Of a stretch of DNA of 64,000 bases, positions 1 to 8,430 are shown in pieces (the stretch's first letter is position 1; every line of letters starts with the position of its first letter). The notes beneath the pieces are model-generated. The model was given only the letters and a program-made list of their open reading frames with translations, was not told where the DNA came from and ran no database searches. The stretch covers positions 42,908 to 106,907 of the forward strand of contig DOAQ01000004.1 of the NCBI GenBank assembly GCA_003506435.1. The letters are read 5' to 3'. This DNA is from Prolixibacteraceae bacterium (GTDB lineage Bacteria > Bacteroidota > Bacteroidia > Bacteroidales > Prolixibacteraceae). Made by a program: the position numbers and the translations under genes.

Positions 1-695
1 CAGTCTTTGCTCGCATTCTCCAAAACCTTCTGCACATCGAGATCGTTTTCAATAAGCGGCGATATTTTCTTATTGGTGAAACCTTCATTCTTATATTGAC
101 GGAACAAAAGCTGGTTTTCTTCATCCAGAAAATGCCCTACTTTTTCAAGTACAGTTACCGTATCGGTATACGCTTTCGGGTGCTGTCCCAGTTCAATCAG
201 TTTATTGAAAAGCTCGTCGGTATTGGTCATATTGAAATTACCGGCCAGCGCCAGTGTTCTCGATTTCCAGTTATTCTGGCGCAACACCGGATGCACAAAT
301 TCGATGCTGTTGTTCCCAAATGTCCCGTAGCGAAGATGCCCTAAAAACAATTCGCCTGCAAAAGGCACATTCTCATAAATCCAGCGGACATCCTGCACTC
401 TTGGGCCGTGCTTTACCGCTTTTTTTATTCCCTTGTTTACCTTATCGAAAATATGCTTGATCGGATTTTGCTCGACCGACCGGTGCCGGTCCATGTATTC
501 CTGTCCTGGTTTCAAGTCCAGCTTAATACCAACAATTCCTGCACCGTCCTGTCCACGGTTGTGTTGTTTTTCCATCAACAGGTACAACTTATTTAAACCG
601 TATTGCCATGTTCCGTATTTGGCCTGGTAATATTCAAGTGGTTTTAACAGGCGTATCAGTGCAATTCCGCATTCGTGTTTAATCAGTTCGCTCAT
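1..695 (-). CDS. PurF-like class II glutamine amidotransferase, N-terminal part (gene runs off the left edge)
   Basis: The minus-strand frame opens at 695 with MSELIKHECGIALIRL and stays open to base 1, giving about 231 residues with no stop. The Cys of HECGIA (residue 9) fits the N-terminal nucleophile of class II glutamine amidotransferases after removal of a short propeptide. The following NRGQDGAGI and GELFLGHLRYGTFG resemble the RGQESAGI and GHvRYsT elements of amidophosphoribosyltransferase (PurF), which makes 5-phosphoribosylamine in purine synthesis. The divergent spacing suggests the longer PurF-like paralogue seen in Bacteroidetes rather than canonical PurF; this is an inference because the phosphoribosyltransferase domain is outside the window. 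The ATG overlaps the stop of the upstream SPOR gene (ATGA), so the two are translationally coupled. Confidence 0.8.
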   Translation of the reverse strand, partial: MSELIKHECGIALIRLLKPLEYYQAKYGTWQYGLNKLYLLMEKQHNRGQDGAGIVGIKLDLKPGQEYMDRHRSVEQNPIKHIFDKVNKGIKKAVKHGPRVQDVRWIYENVPFAGELFLGHLRYGTFGNNSIEFVHPVLRQNNWKSRTLALAGNFNMTNTDELFNKLIELGQHPKAYTDTVTVLEKVGHFLDEENQLLFRQYKNEGFTNKKISPLIENDLDVQKVLENASKD

Positions 696-1180
696 TGTTT
701 ACTTTCTTCAGTAATTAATTCCGGGAACTGGATGATATCATCAACCCGAAATGCGTTTGGATAATCTCGTTTAATTTGCTCTTTTACTTTTGATGCGTCG
801 CTTTTGGTTCGGAAATTTCCGATCCGCACCCTGAAATTCGGCGCCTGAAACTGAACGTAGGCATCCAGATCAGGGTACTTTTTCAGAAACTCAGTTTTTA
901 CCTCAAGAGCTTTCTCTTTTGCATTGTAATCGGAATTGAAAAAAATCTCCAAACGGTACCCTTCCATCCCGTTTCGGCGTTTGTTCATCACAATATGATG
1001 TTGCAACAAAACATCAATTCTTGAATCCTGAATAATTTGATTTCTTTTTAAAATAGGATGCTGTGGAGAATTCTGATATTCAATTTCTTCAGTTTGTTTT
1101 TCACCTGCCGGAAATTCCTGCGCGTACAACGCAAATCCAGAAATCAAAAGAAAAAACAAACTAACACAAAATTGTTTCAT
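692..1180 (-). CDS. secreted SPOR-domain protein
   Basis: A 162-residue protein with a signal peptide (MKQFCVSLFFLLISGFALYAQ, hydrophobic core residues 5-19, cleavage near residue 20) and a C-terminal SPOR fold at about residues 75-155, recognised by GYRLEIFF, the Tyr/Phe-rich strand AYVQFQAPNFRVRIGNF and the closing helix/strand. SPOR domains bind denuded peptidoglycan glycan strands, so the protein probably sits in the periplasm at sites of wall remodelling. It is the first gene of an operon with the PurF-like gene (stop and start overlap at 692-695). Nothing in it explains why a purine-type amidotransferase should be coupled to it. Confidence 0.75.
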   Translation of the reverse strand: MKQFCVSLFFLLISGFALYAQEFPAGEKQTEEIEYQNSPQHPILKRNQIIQDSRIDVLLQHHIVMNKRRNGMEGYRLEIFFNSDYNAKEKALEVKTEFLKKYPDLDAYVQFQAPNFRVRIGNFRTKSDASKVKEQIKRDYPNAFRVDDIIQFPELITEESKQ

Positions 1181-1201
1181 ACTGATCTAATTTTGAGATT
1201 G

Positions 1202-1209
1202 CAAATATA
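1202..1209 (-). promoter_or_regulatory. Bacteroidetes -7 box upstream of the SPOR gene
   Basis: On the minus strand the sequence is TATATTTG, an exact match to TAnnTTTG, 21 bases before the SPOR ATG. No good -33 TTTG is seen. Confidence 0.5.
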
Positions 1210-1312
1210 CATCTTAAACACCTAAAATCAGAAATGTATTTTTCAACCATTGAGAATTTTCATAAAAACACATTCGGCTAAAGCATCTTATTTTTCCCTG
1301 ACTCATAAATAT

Positions 1313-1349
1313 GTCCTGAAAATACTGAAGATGAACCCATTTTCAGGAC
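1313..1349. repeat. 11-bp perfect inverted repeat in the spacer before miaB
   Basis: GTCCTGAAAAT (1313-1323) and ATTTTCAGGAC (1339-1349) are perfect complements around a 15-base loop. There is no U-tract on either side, so it is not a convincing terminator. The rest of the 1181-1502 spacer holds only the two promoter candidates. Confidence 0.5.
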
Positions 1350-1449
1350 TTTCGAAATCCGGCTTTAATGTTAAATTAATGTTCATAAAATTTCTTACCG
1401 GAAGGCAAAAACCGGAATCTTTCATAAAAAAACAATGCTGCTAATCCGG

Positions 1450-1480
1450 TTGTTTTATTTCTTCTTTTGAAGTTTCTTTG
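1450..1480 (+). promoter_or_regulatory. probable miaB promoter
   Basis: TTG at 1450-1452 and TTTCTTTG at 1473-1480 (one mismatch to TAnnTTTG) are 20 bases apart. It lies over the alternative TTG start at 1467, so the ATG at 1503 is the likely start. Confidence 0.4.
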
Positions 1481-1502
1481 TAGCGATTTTTTACAACATC
1501 GC

Positions 1503-2831
1503 ATGAAAAAGTTATTTATTGAAACATACGGTTGCCAGATGAATGTTGCTGATAGTGAAGTGGTGGCTGCCGTTTTGCAGGAACGCGATTACGAAATTGC
1601 GCAAACCATTGAAGAAGCTGACGCAATATTTTTAAATACCTGTTCGGTACGCGATAACGCGGAACAACGCATCTGGGGACGACTCGATTATTTTAAAAGC
1701 CTGAAGCGCAAAAAGAAAAACCTGATTGTGGGAGTTTTGGGTTGCATGGCCGAGCGCGTGGGCGATCGGTTCCTCGAACATACTGCTGTTGACCTGGTGG
1801 CCGGGCCGGATGCCTATCGCGATCTTCCGTATCTGATTGACAAAGCAGAACAAGGCAATAATGCAATTAATGTAGAACTTTCGCCGGACGAAACCTACGA
1901 TAAAATAACGCCGGTACGTATCGGCGACTCAGCTATCTCCGGATTTGTAAGCATTACCCGGGGGTGCAACAATTTTTGTACGTACTGCATCGTTCCATAC
2001 ACTCGAGGACGGGAACGTAGCCGCGACCCGCAGGATATTTTAAACGAAGTGGGCGACCTTGCTTCGAAAGGTTACAAGGAAGTTACTTTGCTCGGACAGA
2101 ATGTGAACTCGTACAAATGGCTGCCCGATGGCGAACGCAAACCTGTTCGTTTCTGGGATTTGCTGGAAATGGTTGCCCTTTCGGCACCCGGCATTCGCAT
2201 CCGGTTTACCACGTCACACCCAAAAGATATGAGCGACAAGGTGCTGAAAGTGATTGCCACCCGGCCGAACGTTTGCAAACACATCCACCTGCCGGTACAG
2301 TCGGGCAGCAGCGAGGTGCTGAAACAGATGAACCGCAAATACGACCGTGAATGGTACATGGACCGCATCTGCGCCATCCGTGAAATAATTCCCGGATGCA
2401 GCATATCAACCGATGTGTTTGCAGGCTTTTGCGGCGAAACAGAAGAAGATCATCAGCAAACTTTATCGTTGATGGAATGGGCGCATTTCGATATGGCTTT
2501 CATGTTTAAATATTCCGAACGCCCCGGTACCTATGCACATCAACATTTGGATGACGATGTTCCGGAAGAAACCAAAATCCGACGGCTGAACGAAATTATC
2601 GCCCTTCAGAATAAAATTTCGCTAAAAAACAATCGCGACGATGTTGGAAAAATCTTTGAAGTGCTGGTCGAAGGAACTTCAAAAAAGGATAAAGACGAAC
2701 TGTTTGGTCGCAGCTCGCAAAACAAAGTAGTGGTTTTCCCCAAGAAGAATTACAGGAAAGGCGATTATGTACAGGTAAAAATAAGCCGTTGCACGCAGAC
2801 AACGTTAATAGGAGAAACAATTGAAAAATAA
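1503..2831 (+). CDS. miaB: tRNA-2-methylthio-N6-dimethylallyladenosine synthase
   Basis: A radical SAM methylthiotransferase that adds the methylthio group to i6A37 of tRNAs reading UNN codons. From the ATG at 1503 it has 442 residues, the normal MiaB length. The N-terminal UPF0004 domain starts MKKLFIETYGCQMN, whose Cys11, with later Cys residues in NTCSVR and LGCMAER, forms the auxiliary cluster. The radical SAM motif GCNNFCTYC lies near residue 154, followed by IVPYTRGRERSR. A C-terminal TRAM RNA-binding domain ends in VQVKISRCTQTTLIGE. A TTG at 1467 would add 12 residues but falls inside the presumed promoter. The next gene starts 11 bases downstream and is probably cotranscribed. Confidence 0.97.
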   Translation: MKKLFIETYGCQMNVADSEVVAAVLQERDYEIAQTIEEADAIFLNTCSVRDNAEQRIWGRLDYFKSLKRKKKNLIVGVLGCMAERVGDRFLEHTAVDLVAGPDAYRDLPYLIDKAEQGNNAINVELSPDETYDKITPVRIGDSAISGFVSITRGCNNFCTYCIVPYTRGRERSRDPQDILNEVGDLASKGYKEVTLLGQNVNSYKWLPDGERKPVRFWDLLEMVALSAPGIRIRFTTSHPKDMSDKVLKVIATRPNVCKHIHLPVQSGSSEVLKQMNRKYDREWYMDRICAIREIIPGCSISTDVFAGFCGETEEDHQQTLSLMEWAHFDMAFMFKYSERPGTYAHQHLDDDVPEETKIRRLNEIIALQNKISLKNNRDDVGKIFEVLVEGTSKKDKDELFGRSSQNKVVVFPKKNYRKGDYVQVKISRCTQTTLIGETIEK

Positions 2832-2842
2832 ATTCTGAAAAT

Positions 2843-3190
2843 ATGAGTAAACTGATTACCGATTTCAGGGAATACCGGGCAAAAATGAATAAAAAAATCC
2901 TGGCTTCCGACAACAAGGTGATGAAGCGGATTTACAGTCTCGATACACTCACATACCAGGATGGAGCGCTGGATTCGAAAACCAAGGAAATGCTCGGCCT
3001 TGTTTCATCAATGGTACTTCGCTGCGACGACTGCATTAAATATCATCTTGAAAAATGTTACGAACTGGGAGTGACCACCGATGAGGTTTTCGAGATTTTC
3101 GGAGTGGCCAACCTGGTGGGCGGAACCATTGTCATTCCGCATACCCGCCGGGCAGTGGAGTACTGGGAAGAACTGACGAACCTGAAATAG
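2843..3190 (+). CDS. AhpD-like / carboxymuconolactone decarboxylase family protein
   Basis: A 115-residue all-helical protein of the AhpD-like fold. The redox motif LRCDDCIKYH (CxxC followed by a His four residues on) matches the peroxidase-type active site of this family, and the downstream TTDEVFEIFGVANLVGG and the C-terminal amphipathic helix are typical. Such proteins act in peroxide or thiol redox; the true decarboxylases lack the CxxC, so a redox role is favoured. It follows miaB closely and is probably read from the same transcript. The specific substrate is unknown. Confidence 0.8.
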   Translation: MSKLITDFREYRAKMNKKILASDNKVMKRIYSLDTLTYQDGALDSKTKEMLGLVSSMVLRCDDCIKYHLEKCYELGVTTDEVFEIFGVANLVGGTIVIPHTRRAVEYWEELTNLK

Positions 3191-3219
3191 CGCCTGTTTT
3201 CACTTTTGAACTTCAGCAA

Positions 3220-3753
3220 TTAAATTCTTTTCTGGTACATATCGGGACTTAAAAACGGAATCAAGGCTAAAACAACAGCCTGTTTGTACAAAGTTTTTCG
3301 TATTACCACATTGTTGGTAAGCAGCCCCACTGCTCCGTTATCCTGTTTCGAGTTTTTCTGGCCAAAAACAATATCGTCAGCCTCACCCAGTTCATATCCG
3401 ATTAGCACCAGCTCGGCGATCCGCGGAGGCAGGAAAAAACTGGCAGTCCGCGCAGTTCCTTCGTTTTCCTTCGACTTTATTACCATCCAGGCAAAAGCCG
3501 CCATTTGTCTTTTCATCATCGACACGCCTCCCTCGATTCCCACATAATAATCGAATCCCGGATGTTGTAACATCAACGTTTCGGCCCTGTTCCGGGCGCC
3601 TTTGCGGGTTTCCCTGTTACCAAGCGGCTGATCGGAAACACCACTTGAAACAAAAAAACTTTCCAGATCGAAGTTTTCGAAAAAACATTCAGAAAAAGCC
3701 TCTCGCACCGCCTCAATTTTTACGGGATTTTTCGAAGCAACAGCAACTTTCAT
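3220..3753 (-). CDS. yjjX: inosine/xanthosine triphosphatase (YjjX/DUF84 family)
   Basis: 177 residues, starting MKVAVASKNPVKIEAVREAF, the hallmark N-terminus of the YjjX family, which hydrolyses non-canonical ITP and XTP to keep them out of nucleic acids. Other family segments are GVSDQPLGNRETRKGARNRA, YYVGIEGGV and the QDNGAVGLLTNN region near the C-terminus. It is convergent with the AhpD-like gene and stands alone on the minus strand. The length and motif order are normal. Confidence 0.9.
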   Translation of the reverse strand: MKVAVASKNPVKIEAVREAFSECFFENFDLESFFVSSGVSDQPLGNRETRKGARNRAETLMLQHPGFDYYVGIEGGVSMMKRQMAAFAWMVIKSKENEGTARTASFFLPPRIAELVLIGYELGEADDIVFGQKNSKQDNGAVGLLTNNVVIRKTLYKQAVVLALIPFLSPDMYQKRI

Positions 3754-3818
3754 TGTACTTCTTTTTATTCAGCATGAATTAATAAAAATCAATTCCCAAT
3801 TCAAAAAAAATGTTTTAC

Positions 3819-3826
3819 TATTTTTG
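3819..3826 (+). promoter_or_regulatory. Bacteroidetes -7 box upstream of the GNAT gene
   Basis: TATTTTTG is an exact TAnnTTTG match, 20 bases before ATG 3846. The ATG at 3810 lies upstream of this box and so is not the start. Confidence 0.55.
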
Positions 3827-3845
3827 CCTGAAACAGAAAAAAATC

Positions 3846-4292
3846 ATGCAAATCAGAGAAGCACAGCCTGCCGATGCAGAGGCAATCGTACGATTTCAAA
3901 TTGAAATGGCAAAAGAAACGGAAAGCATTGAACTCGATCGTCCGACTGTTGAAAAGGGTGTCGCCGCAGTTTTTGCCGACCGTGAAAAAGGAACTTATTA
4001 TGTGGCCGACGACAACGGCAAAGTAGTTGCTTCGCTACTCACCACCTATGAGTGGAGCGACTGGAGAAATGGCACAGTGCTCTGGGTGCAATCGGTTTAC
4101 GTGCTGGCTGAATATCGTCGCAAAGGAGTTTTTTCGGCCATCTACCAACATGTAAAAAGTAAAGTTTTGAATGATAATTCGCTAAAAGGCATTCGGTTGT
4201 ATGTAGAACAAAACAATAGCCGGGCACAGGCTGTTTATGAGAGGTCGGGAATGACTGCCGAACACTACCAGATGTACGAATGGTTAAAATAA
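3846..4292 (+). CDS. GNAT-family N-acetyltransferase
   Basis: 148 residues from ATG 3846 (MQIREAQPADAEAIVRFQ). The acetyl-CoA binding motif A is VQSVYVLAEYRRKGVFSAIY, followed by the motif-B element GIRLYVEQNNSRAQAVYERSGM. The substrate is not predictable: the family includes protein, amine and antibiotic acetyltransferases. The start was chosen because a perfect -7 box at 3819-3826 excludes the upstream ATG, and the remaining N-terminus is the usual beta-1 strand of the fold. The next gene begins five bases after its stop, so the two form an operon. Confidence 0.85.
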   Translation: MQIREAQPADAEAIVRFQIEMAKETESIELDRPTVEKGVAAVFADREKGTYYVADDNGKVVASLLTTYEWSDWRNGTVLWVQSVYVLAEYRRKGVFSAIYQHVKSKVLNDNSLKGIRLYVEQNNSRAQAVYERSGMTAEHYQMYEWLK

Positions 4293-4297
4293 ACAAT

Positions 4298-5179
4298 ATG
4301 AACCGCAAACCCATTTCTCCGGAAACAAGGCAACAGCTTATTAAAGCGCAGCGAAACGAAATCACGGAATACTATATTTATAAACGGCTGGCAAAGTTTT
4401 CGAAAGACGAGGAGAACAGCAAAGTGCTCGACCGCATTGCCGAAGACGAAAAGAGGCATTATAAAATCTGGTTAAATTACACCGACAAGGAAGTAAACCC
4501 AAGCAGTTGGGCAATCCGGAAATATTTTTGGATTGCGCGAATATTCGGACTGACTTTCGGGCTGAAACTGATGGAGCGGGATGAAGAAAAAGCACAGGTC
4601 AATTATGCATCAATGGCCGAAGAAATACCTGAAGCCGCCAAAGTTGCCGAAGACGAAGATCAGCACGAAAAAGAATTGCTGGAACTAATTAAGGAAGACC
4701 GGCTGGAATACATCGGTTCGATTGTACTTGGATTGAACGATGCACTGGTCGAAATCCTGGGAACACTAGCCGGGTTAACATTTGCCCTTCAGAATACCAA
4801 ACTGGTTGCACTGGCTGGCATCATTGCCGGAATTGCAGGCGCACTGTCGATGTCGTCGTCGGAATATTTATCGAATAAAACCGAAGGCAAATCCGGGATG
4901 GCAATTAAATCGGCTATTTTTACCGGTATTGCCTATTTGTTTGCAGTCGTTTTTCTGGTTGGCCCGTACCTGATATTCACATCTCCTTTCATCGCACTGA
5001 TTGTCGCGTTGATTGATTCGATACTGATTGTCCTGATGTTTACCTATTATATTTCGGTGGCCAAAGAACAACCATTCCGCAAACGTTTCTTCGAAATGGT
5101 GATACTGAGTACTTTCGTTGGGCTTGTATCGTTCGGGTTGGGCTATCTGGCACGTATTGTTTTTGGTATCGACATTTAA
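4298..5179 (+). CDS. rubrerythrin-like / VIT1-CCC1 family metal transporter fusion
   Basis: 293 residues. The first 130 or so form a ferritin-like helical bundle with diiron-ligand pairs such as NEITEYYIYKRL, AEDEKRHYKIW, MAEEIPEAAKVAEDEDQHEKE. The remainder is a VIT1/CCC1 membrane domain with five hydrophobic segments, including LGLNDALVEILGTLAGLTFAL and GIIAGIAGALSMSSSEYLS. VIT1/CCC1 proteins move Fe(II) or Mn(II); the fused ferritin-like domain is thought to bind or sense iron. ATG 4298 is preferred over ATG 4280, which lies inside the GNAT gene. It probably protects against metal or oxidative stress. Confidence 0.87.
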   Translation: MNRKPISPETRQQLIKAQRNEITEYYIYKRLAKFSKDEENSKVLDRIAEDEKRHYKIWLNYTDKEVNPSSWAIRKYFWIARIFGLTFGLKLMERDEEKAQVNYASMAEEIPEAAKVAEDEDQHEKELLELIKEDRLEYIGSIVLGLNDALVEILGTLAGLTFALQNTKLVALAGIIAGIAGALSMSSSEYLSNKTEGKSGMAIKSAIFTGIAYLFAVVFLVGPYLIFTSPFIALIVALIDSILIVLMFTYYISVAKEQPFRKRFFEMVILSTFVGLVSFGLGYLARIVFGIDI

Positions 5180-5242
5180 AAAATATTTTATCCTGATCAC
5201 CGATATTTTTGACTTTGATCTTTTGACCTTTGACTTAAAATC

Positions 5243-5908
5243 ATGAGCGCCCTTCTGTATAAAATGATCCGCGAAGGTGAACACCAGGGGCAGGATTTCA
5301 AATTCTGCATCAACGATTCAAAGAAAATCGCCCGTTCGCTGGTGGCCTTTGCCAATACCGACGGAGGACGCCTGCTGATCGGTGTGAAAGACAACGGGAG
5401 AATTGCAGGAATCAGCTCCGACGAAGAATATTACATGGTTGAAGCCGCCGCCAAAATTTATTCAAAACCAGCTATCAGCTTCAGTACCCGGCAACATGTT
5501 GCCGAAGGGAAAACCGTACTGGAAATAACTGTCGCCCCCAGTAACGGAAAACCCCATTTCGCAAAAGACGACAGCGGAAAATGGCTGGCTTATTTCCGTA
5601 AGAACGACGAAAACAAACTGGCCAATAAAATAATGCTCGAAGTCTGGAAAAAGAAAGCGGGCAAACGGGGTATTCTCATCAATTATTCGGAAGATGAAAA
5701 AAACCTGCTCGACTGGCTGGATAAAAACAGTTCGGTTTCGGTTTCAAAATTTGCACGGCTGGCGCATATTTCATTTCAGAAAGCCGAACAAATCATCATC
5801 GATTTTATAGTTCTTGACATTCTGAAAATTGAATTTGAAGAAGATAAAATCATTTATTGTCTGAATGAAGATTTTGACCGCGGTAAATGGGATCAGCGGG
5901 CCGGATAA
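5243..5908 (+). CDS. Schlafen AlbA_2-domain putative nucleic-acid-binding protein
   Basis: 221 residues. The N-terminal AlbA_2 domain (about residues 10-125) shows EGEHQGQDFKFCINDSKKIARSLVAFANTDGG and RLLIGVKDNGRIAGI, which are diagnostic of this family. The C-terminal part (about 145-205) looks like a winged-helix segment (SVSKFARLAHISFQKAEQIIIDFIVLDIL). Such proteins are usually annotated as putative DNA- or RNA-binding regulators. No partner gene is attached; it is preceded by a simple repeat of the type TTTGAC(C/T)TT and followed by a 22-bp palindrome array. Target and role are unknown. Confidence 0.8.
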   Translation: MSALLYKMIREGEHQGQDFKFCINDSKKIARSLVAFANTDGGRLLIGVKDNGRIAGISSDEEYYMVEAAAKIYSKPAISFSTRQHVAEGKTVLEITVAPSNGKPHFAKDDSGKWLAYFRKNDENKLANKIMLEVWKKKAGKRGILINYSEDEKNLLDWLDKNSSVSVSKFARLAHISFQKAEQIIIDFIVLDILKIEFEEDKIIYCLNEDFDRGKWDQRAG

Positions 5909-5929
5909 AACAGTACTCAATTCCTGCCG

Positions 5930-6039
5930 GGAGCAGCTTACTCCCGTTGCCGGAGCAGGTTACTACTGAAACAGGAGCAACATGCTCCCGGAGCTGAACC
6001 AACATCCTCCCGCCACCGAAGTAAGCTACTCCTATTCTG
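5930..6039. repeat. five tandem degenerate 22-bp palindromic units
   Basis: Units start at 5930, 5952, 5974, 5996 and 6018, exactly 22 bases apart. The core is GGAGCA(n3)T(A/G)CTCC, a dyad: unit 1 reads GGAGCAGCTTACTCC, unit 3 GGAGCAACATGCTCC, while units 4 and 5 are more decayed. The period is not a multiple of three and no gene is supported here. Each unit could fold as a hairpin or bind a dimeric protein. The rest of the 5909-6186 gap holds the promoter of the phosphatase. Confidence 0.65.
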
Positions 6040-6134
6040 CTGTATTATTCAGCTTAACCAATAAAAACAGCGATCTATCCAAAATATTAACTTTTCGTTC
6101 ACATAAAAAAATATCCAAATCTGGCAATCATTTT

Positions 6135-6142
6135 TACCTTTG
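6135..6142 (+). promoter_or_regulatory. Bacteroidetes -7 box of the alkaline phosphatase gene
   Basis: TACCTTTG, an exact TAnnTTTG match, 44 bases before the start codon. A -33 element is not clear. No Pho box was recognised. Confidence 0.5.
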
Positions 6143-6186
6143 GCGTGTTTTACTTAAACCTATTATAAACCATGTAATCTCTAAAA

Positions 6187-7335
6187 ATGAAAAAGCAATT
6201 GATTTCTATAATTGCATTTGTATTTGCAATTTCCGTCACAGCTCAGGAAAACTACAAAGACATTTCGAAGGCTGATTCAGTAAAAACCTATATAGGAAAA
6301 AGCTTTTATCAGGTAAAAAGCTTTCCTCAGAATTTTAGTTCAAAAACCCCGAAGAATGTAATCCTCATGATCGGCGACGGCATGGGTTTCTCTCATGTTT
6401 TTGCAGGCATGACTGCCAACGGAGGTCATTTGTTCCTCGAAAATTTCAAATATACAGGTTATGCAAAAACGCAATCGAGCGACAACTATATTACCGATTC
6501 GGCTGCCGGGGGCACTGCTTTGGCAAGCGGACACAAAACATACAACAAGGCCATAGGGGTAAATCCCGATTCTATTCCGGTTAAAACAATACTTGAAATG
6601 GCCGAGGAAAAAGGAATGTCAACCGGCTTGGTTTCCACATCAGCAATTACTCACGCCACACCGGCATCGTTTATCTCACACGAGGCAAAACGAAGCTATT
6701 ACGAGGACATTGCCGGAGACTTTCTGAAAACAGACGTTGATGTTTTTATCGGCGGGGGCTACAAACATTTCACCCAGCGCAAAGATGGACGCAACCTTGT
6801 TTCTGAATTGGAAAAAAAGGGCTACACTGTGTTACGAGATATGAATGAAATCTCGAAAGTTAAATCGGGCAAATTGGCCGGACTGACCGCTCCGGAACAT
6901 AATCCAAGATTATCGGAACGAAAAGATATGCTGCCGGTCGCCGCCAGTACTGCAGTCAATATACTCAGCAACAATAAAAAAGGGTTTTTCATGATGGTTG
7001 AAGGTTCGCAAATTGACTGGGGTGGCCATCAGAACAATACGATTTACCTGGTTGAAGAAATGCTGGATTTCGACCAAACTATCGGGAAAATGCTGGAATT
7101 TGCTTCCCAAAACGAAGAAACCTTGATCGTGATTACTGCCGACCACGAAACCGGAGGCTTTTCAATCAATGGCGGAAACATTTCGAAAGGCATTGTAAAA
7201 GGCGCATTTACAACAGGCGGACACACCGCATCAATGGTTCCTGTTTTTGCATACGGCCCGGGTGCTGAAAATTTTACAGGGATCATGGAAAATACTGACA
7301 TTGCAAAAAGAATCATCAGCCTCCTCGGATTTTAA
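6187..7335 (+). CDS. secreted alkaline phosphatase (PhoA-like superfamily)
   Basis: 382 residues with a signal peptide (MKKQLISIIAFVFAISVTAQ). The metal and nucleophile motifs are all present: MIGDGMG with Asp64, TDSAAGGTALASG with the phosphorylated Ser105, THATPASF, EGSQIDWGGHQNN, TADHETGGF and GGHTASMVPVFAYG. It hydrolyses phosphate monoesters in the periplasm to release phosphate. It is shorter than E. coli PhoA and lacks some surface insertions, as is usual for Bacteroidetes homologues. The gene is monocistronic: own promoter upstream and a strong terminator at 7402. Confidence 0.95.
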   Translation: MKKQLISIIAFVFAISVTAQENYKDISKADSVKTYIGKSFYQVKSFPQNFSSKTPKNVILMIGDGMGFSHVFAGMTANGGHLFLENFKYTGYAKTQSSDNYITDSAAGGTALASGHKTYNKAIGVNPDSIPVKTILEMAEEKGMSTGLVSTSAITHATPASFISHEAKRSYYEDIAGDFLKTDVDVFIGGGYKHFTQRKDGRNLVSELEKKGYTVLRDMNEISKVKSGKLAGLTAPEHNPRLSERKDMLPVAASTAVNILSNNKKGFFMMVEGSQIDWGGHQNNTIYLVEEMLDFDQTIGKMLEFASQNEETLIVITADHETGGFSINGGNISKGIVKGAFTTGGHTASMVPVFAYGPGAENFTGIMENTDIAKRIISLLGF

Positions 7336-7401
7336 GACAATACTCAAAAAATCATTATTCTAATTGAAAGCGCCGCAATCAGGTCTTTCAATGAAATTCC
7401 T

Positions 7402-7448
7402 AAAAAACTATTAAAGAGAACATACTTTTCTTTAATAGTTTTTTTACT
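7402..7448 (+). terminator. strong intrinsic terminator after the phosphatase gene
   Basis: A perfect 16-bp inverted repeat, 7402-7417 with 7429-7444, around an 11-base loop, A-rich on the left and ending in a run of T. By symmetry it can work in both directions. Confidence 0.85.
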
Positions 7449-7481
7449 TTAGAGGCTTTTTCATAAACTAACTGATTCACC

Positions 7482-8429
7482 ATGAATGTTTCGCTGGAAG
7501 TACTGGATCATGTACGGCTCAACTTTTCCGATTCCGGGTTATTGTTTCTAAACATTGCGCTGGCGTTTATCATGTTTGGCGTTGCGCTCGACATACAATT
7601 TCAAAACTTTAAAGATGTACTCAGAAAGCCGGCTTCGGTAATTACCGGGGTGATCTCGCAATTTGTGCTGCTTCCTGCATTTACTTTTTTGCTGGTATTG
7701 CTCATCAACCCAACCCCGACCGTTGCTCTGGGTATGATTCTGGTTGCGGCTTGTCCGGGTGGCAACATCAGTAATTTTATAAGTTCAATGGCCAGGGCGA
7801 ATGTAGCCCTTTCTGTAAGCCTGACTGCATTTTCAACACTGGCAGCCATTTTTATGACGCCATTCAATTTTTCACTGTGGGGAAGTCTTTACATCGATTT
7901 TTACAATGCCAAAGGTGCAGCCGACCTGGTCAGGCCGCTGGAGATCGATAATGCGCAGATGTTCCAGACGGTATTCATTCTGTTGGGGTTGCCCGTGATC
8001 ATCGGTCTTTTCTTCGCGCGGAAGCTCCCAAGAATCACTGAAAAAATTAAAAAACCTATAAAAACAGCGTCCGTTCTCTTTTTTATATTGATGGTTATTG
8101 CCATGTTGTCGGCCAATTTCTCACATTTTATAAAATTTGTCCACTTGGTGTTTTTTATCGTCCTGCTTCATAACGGATTGGCTCTTGCAACCGGTTACTC
8201 TTTCAGTATGCTTACCCGGCGTACATGGGTCGACCGGCGTACAATCGCCATCGAAACCGGTATCCAAAATTCGGGGCTGGGGCTTGCCTTGATATTCAAT
8301 CCCAAAATTTTCCCGCCTGAAATGGAATTGGGCGGTATGGCTATAATTGCCGCATGGTGGGGAATCTGGCATATTCTCAGTGGACTGGCACTCGCTACTT
8401 TATGGTCTCGAAAACCAATTCTTGCCTGA
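7482..8429 (+). CDS. bile acid:sodium symporter (BASS/SBF) family transporter
   Basis: 315 residues with about ten hydrophobic segments. Family signatures are IALAFIMFGVALDIQFQNF, the SQFVLLPAFTF helix and the crossover region ALGMILVAACPGGNISNFI followed by MARANVALSVSLTAFSTL. BASS carriers move organic anions (bile acids, pantoate, pyruvate, sulfonates) with sodium; the substrate here cannot be told. The stop is one base before the acyltransferase ATG, which suggests cotranscription and possibly a shared lipid or organic-acid role. Confidence 0.9.
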   Translation: MNVSLEVLDHVRLNFSDSGLLFLNIALAFIMFGVALDIQFQNFKDVLRKPASVITGVISQFVLLPAFTFLLVLLINPTPTVALGMILVAACPGGNISNFISSMARANVALSVSLTAFSTLAAIFMTPFNFSLWGSLYIDFYNAKGAADLVRPLEIDNAQMFQTVFILLGLPVIIGLFFARKLPRITEKIKKPIKTASVLFFILMVIAMLSANFSHFIKFVHLVFFIVLLHNGLALATGYSFSMLTRRTWVDRRTIAIETGIQNSGLGLALIFNPKIFPPEMELGGMAIIAAWWGIWHILSGLALATLWSRKPILA

Positions 8430-8430
8430 T

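Noticed and set aside
5930..6039. CRISPR array
   Set aside because: Units are 22 bases with no unique spacers between them, and no cas genes are near.
5982..6275. 97-residue frame overlapping the phosphatase promoter and start
   Set aside because: Starts inside the 22-bp array and overlaps the signal peptide codons of the phosphatase.
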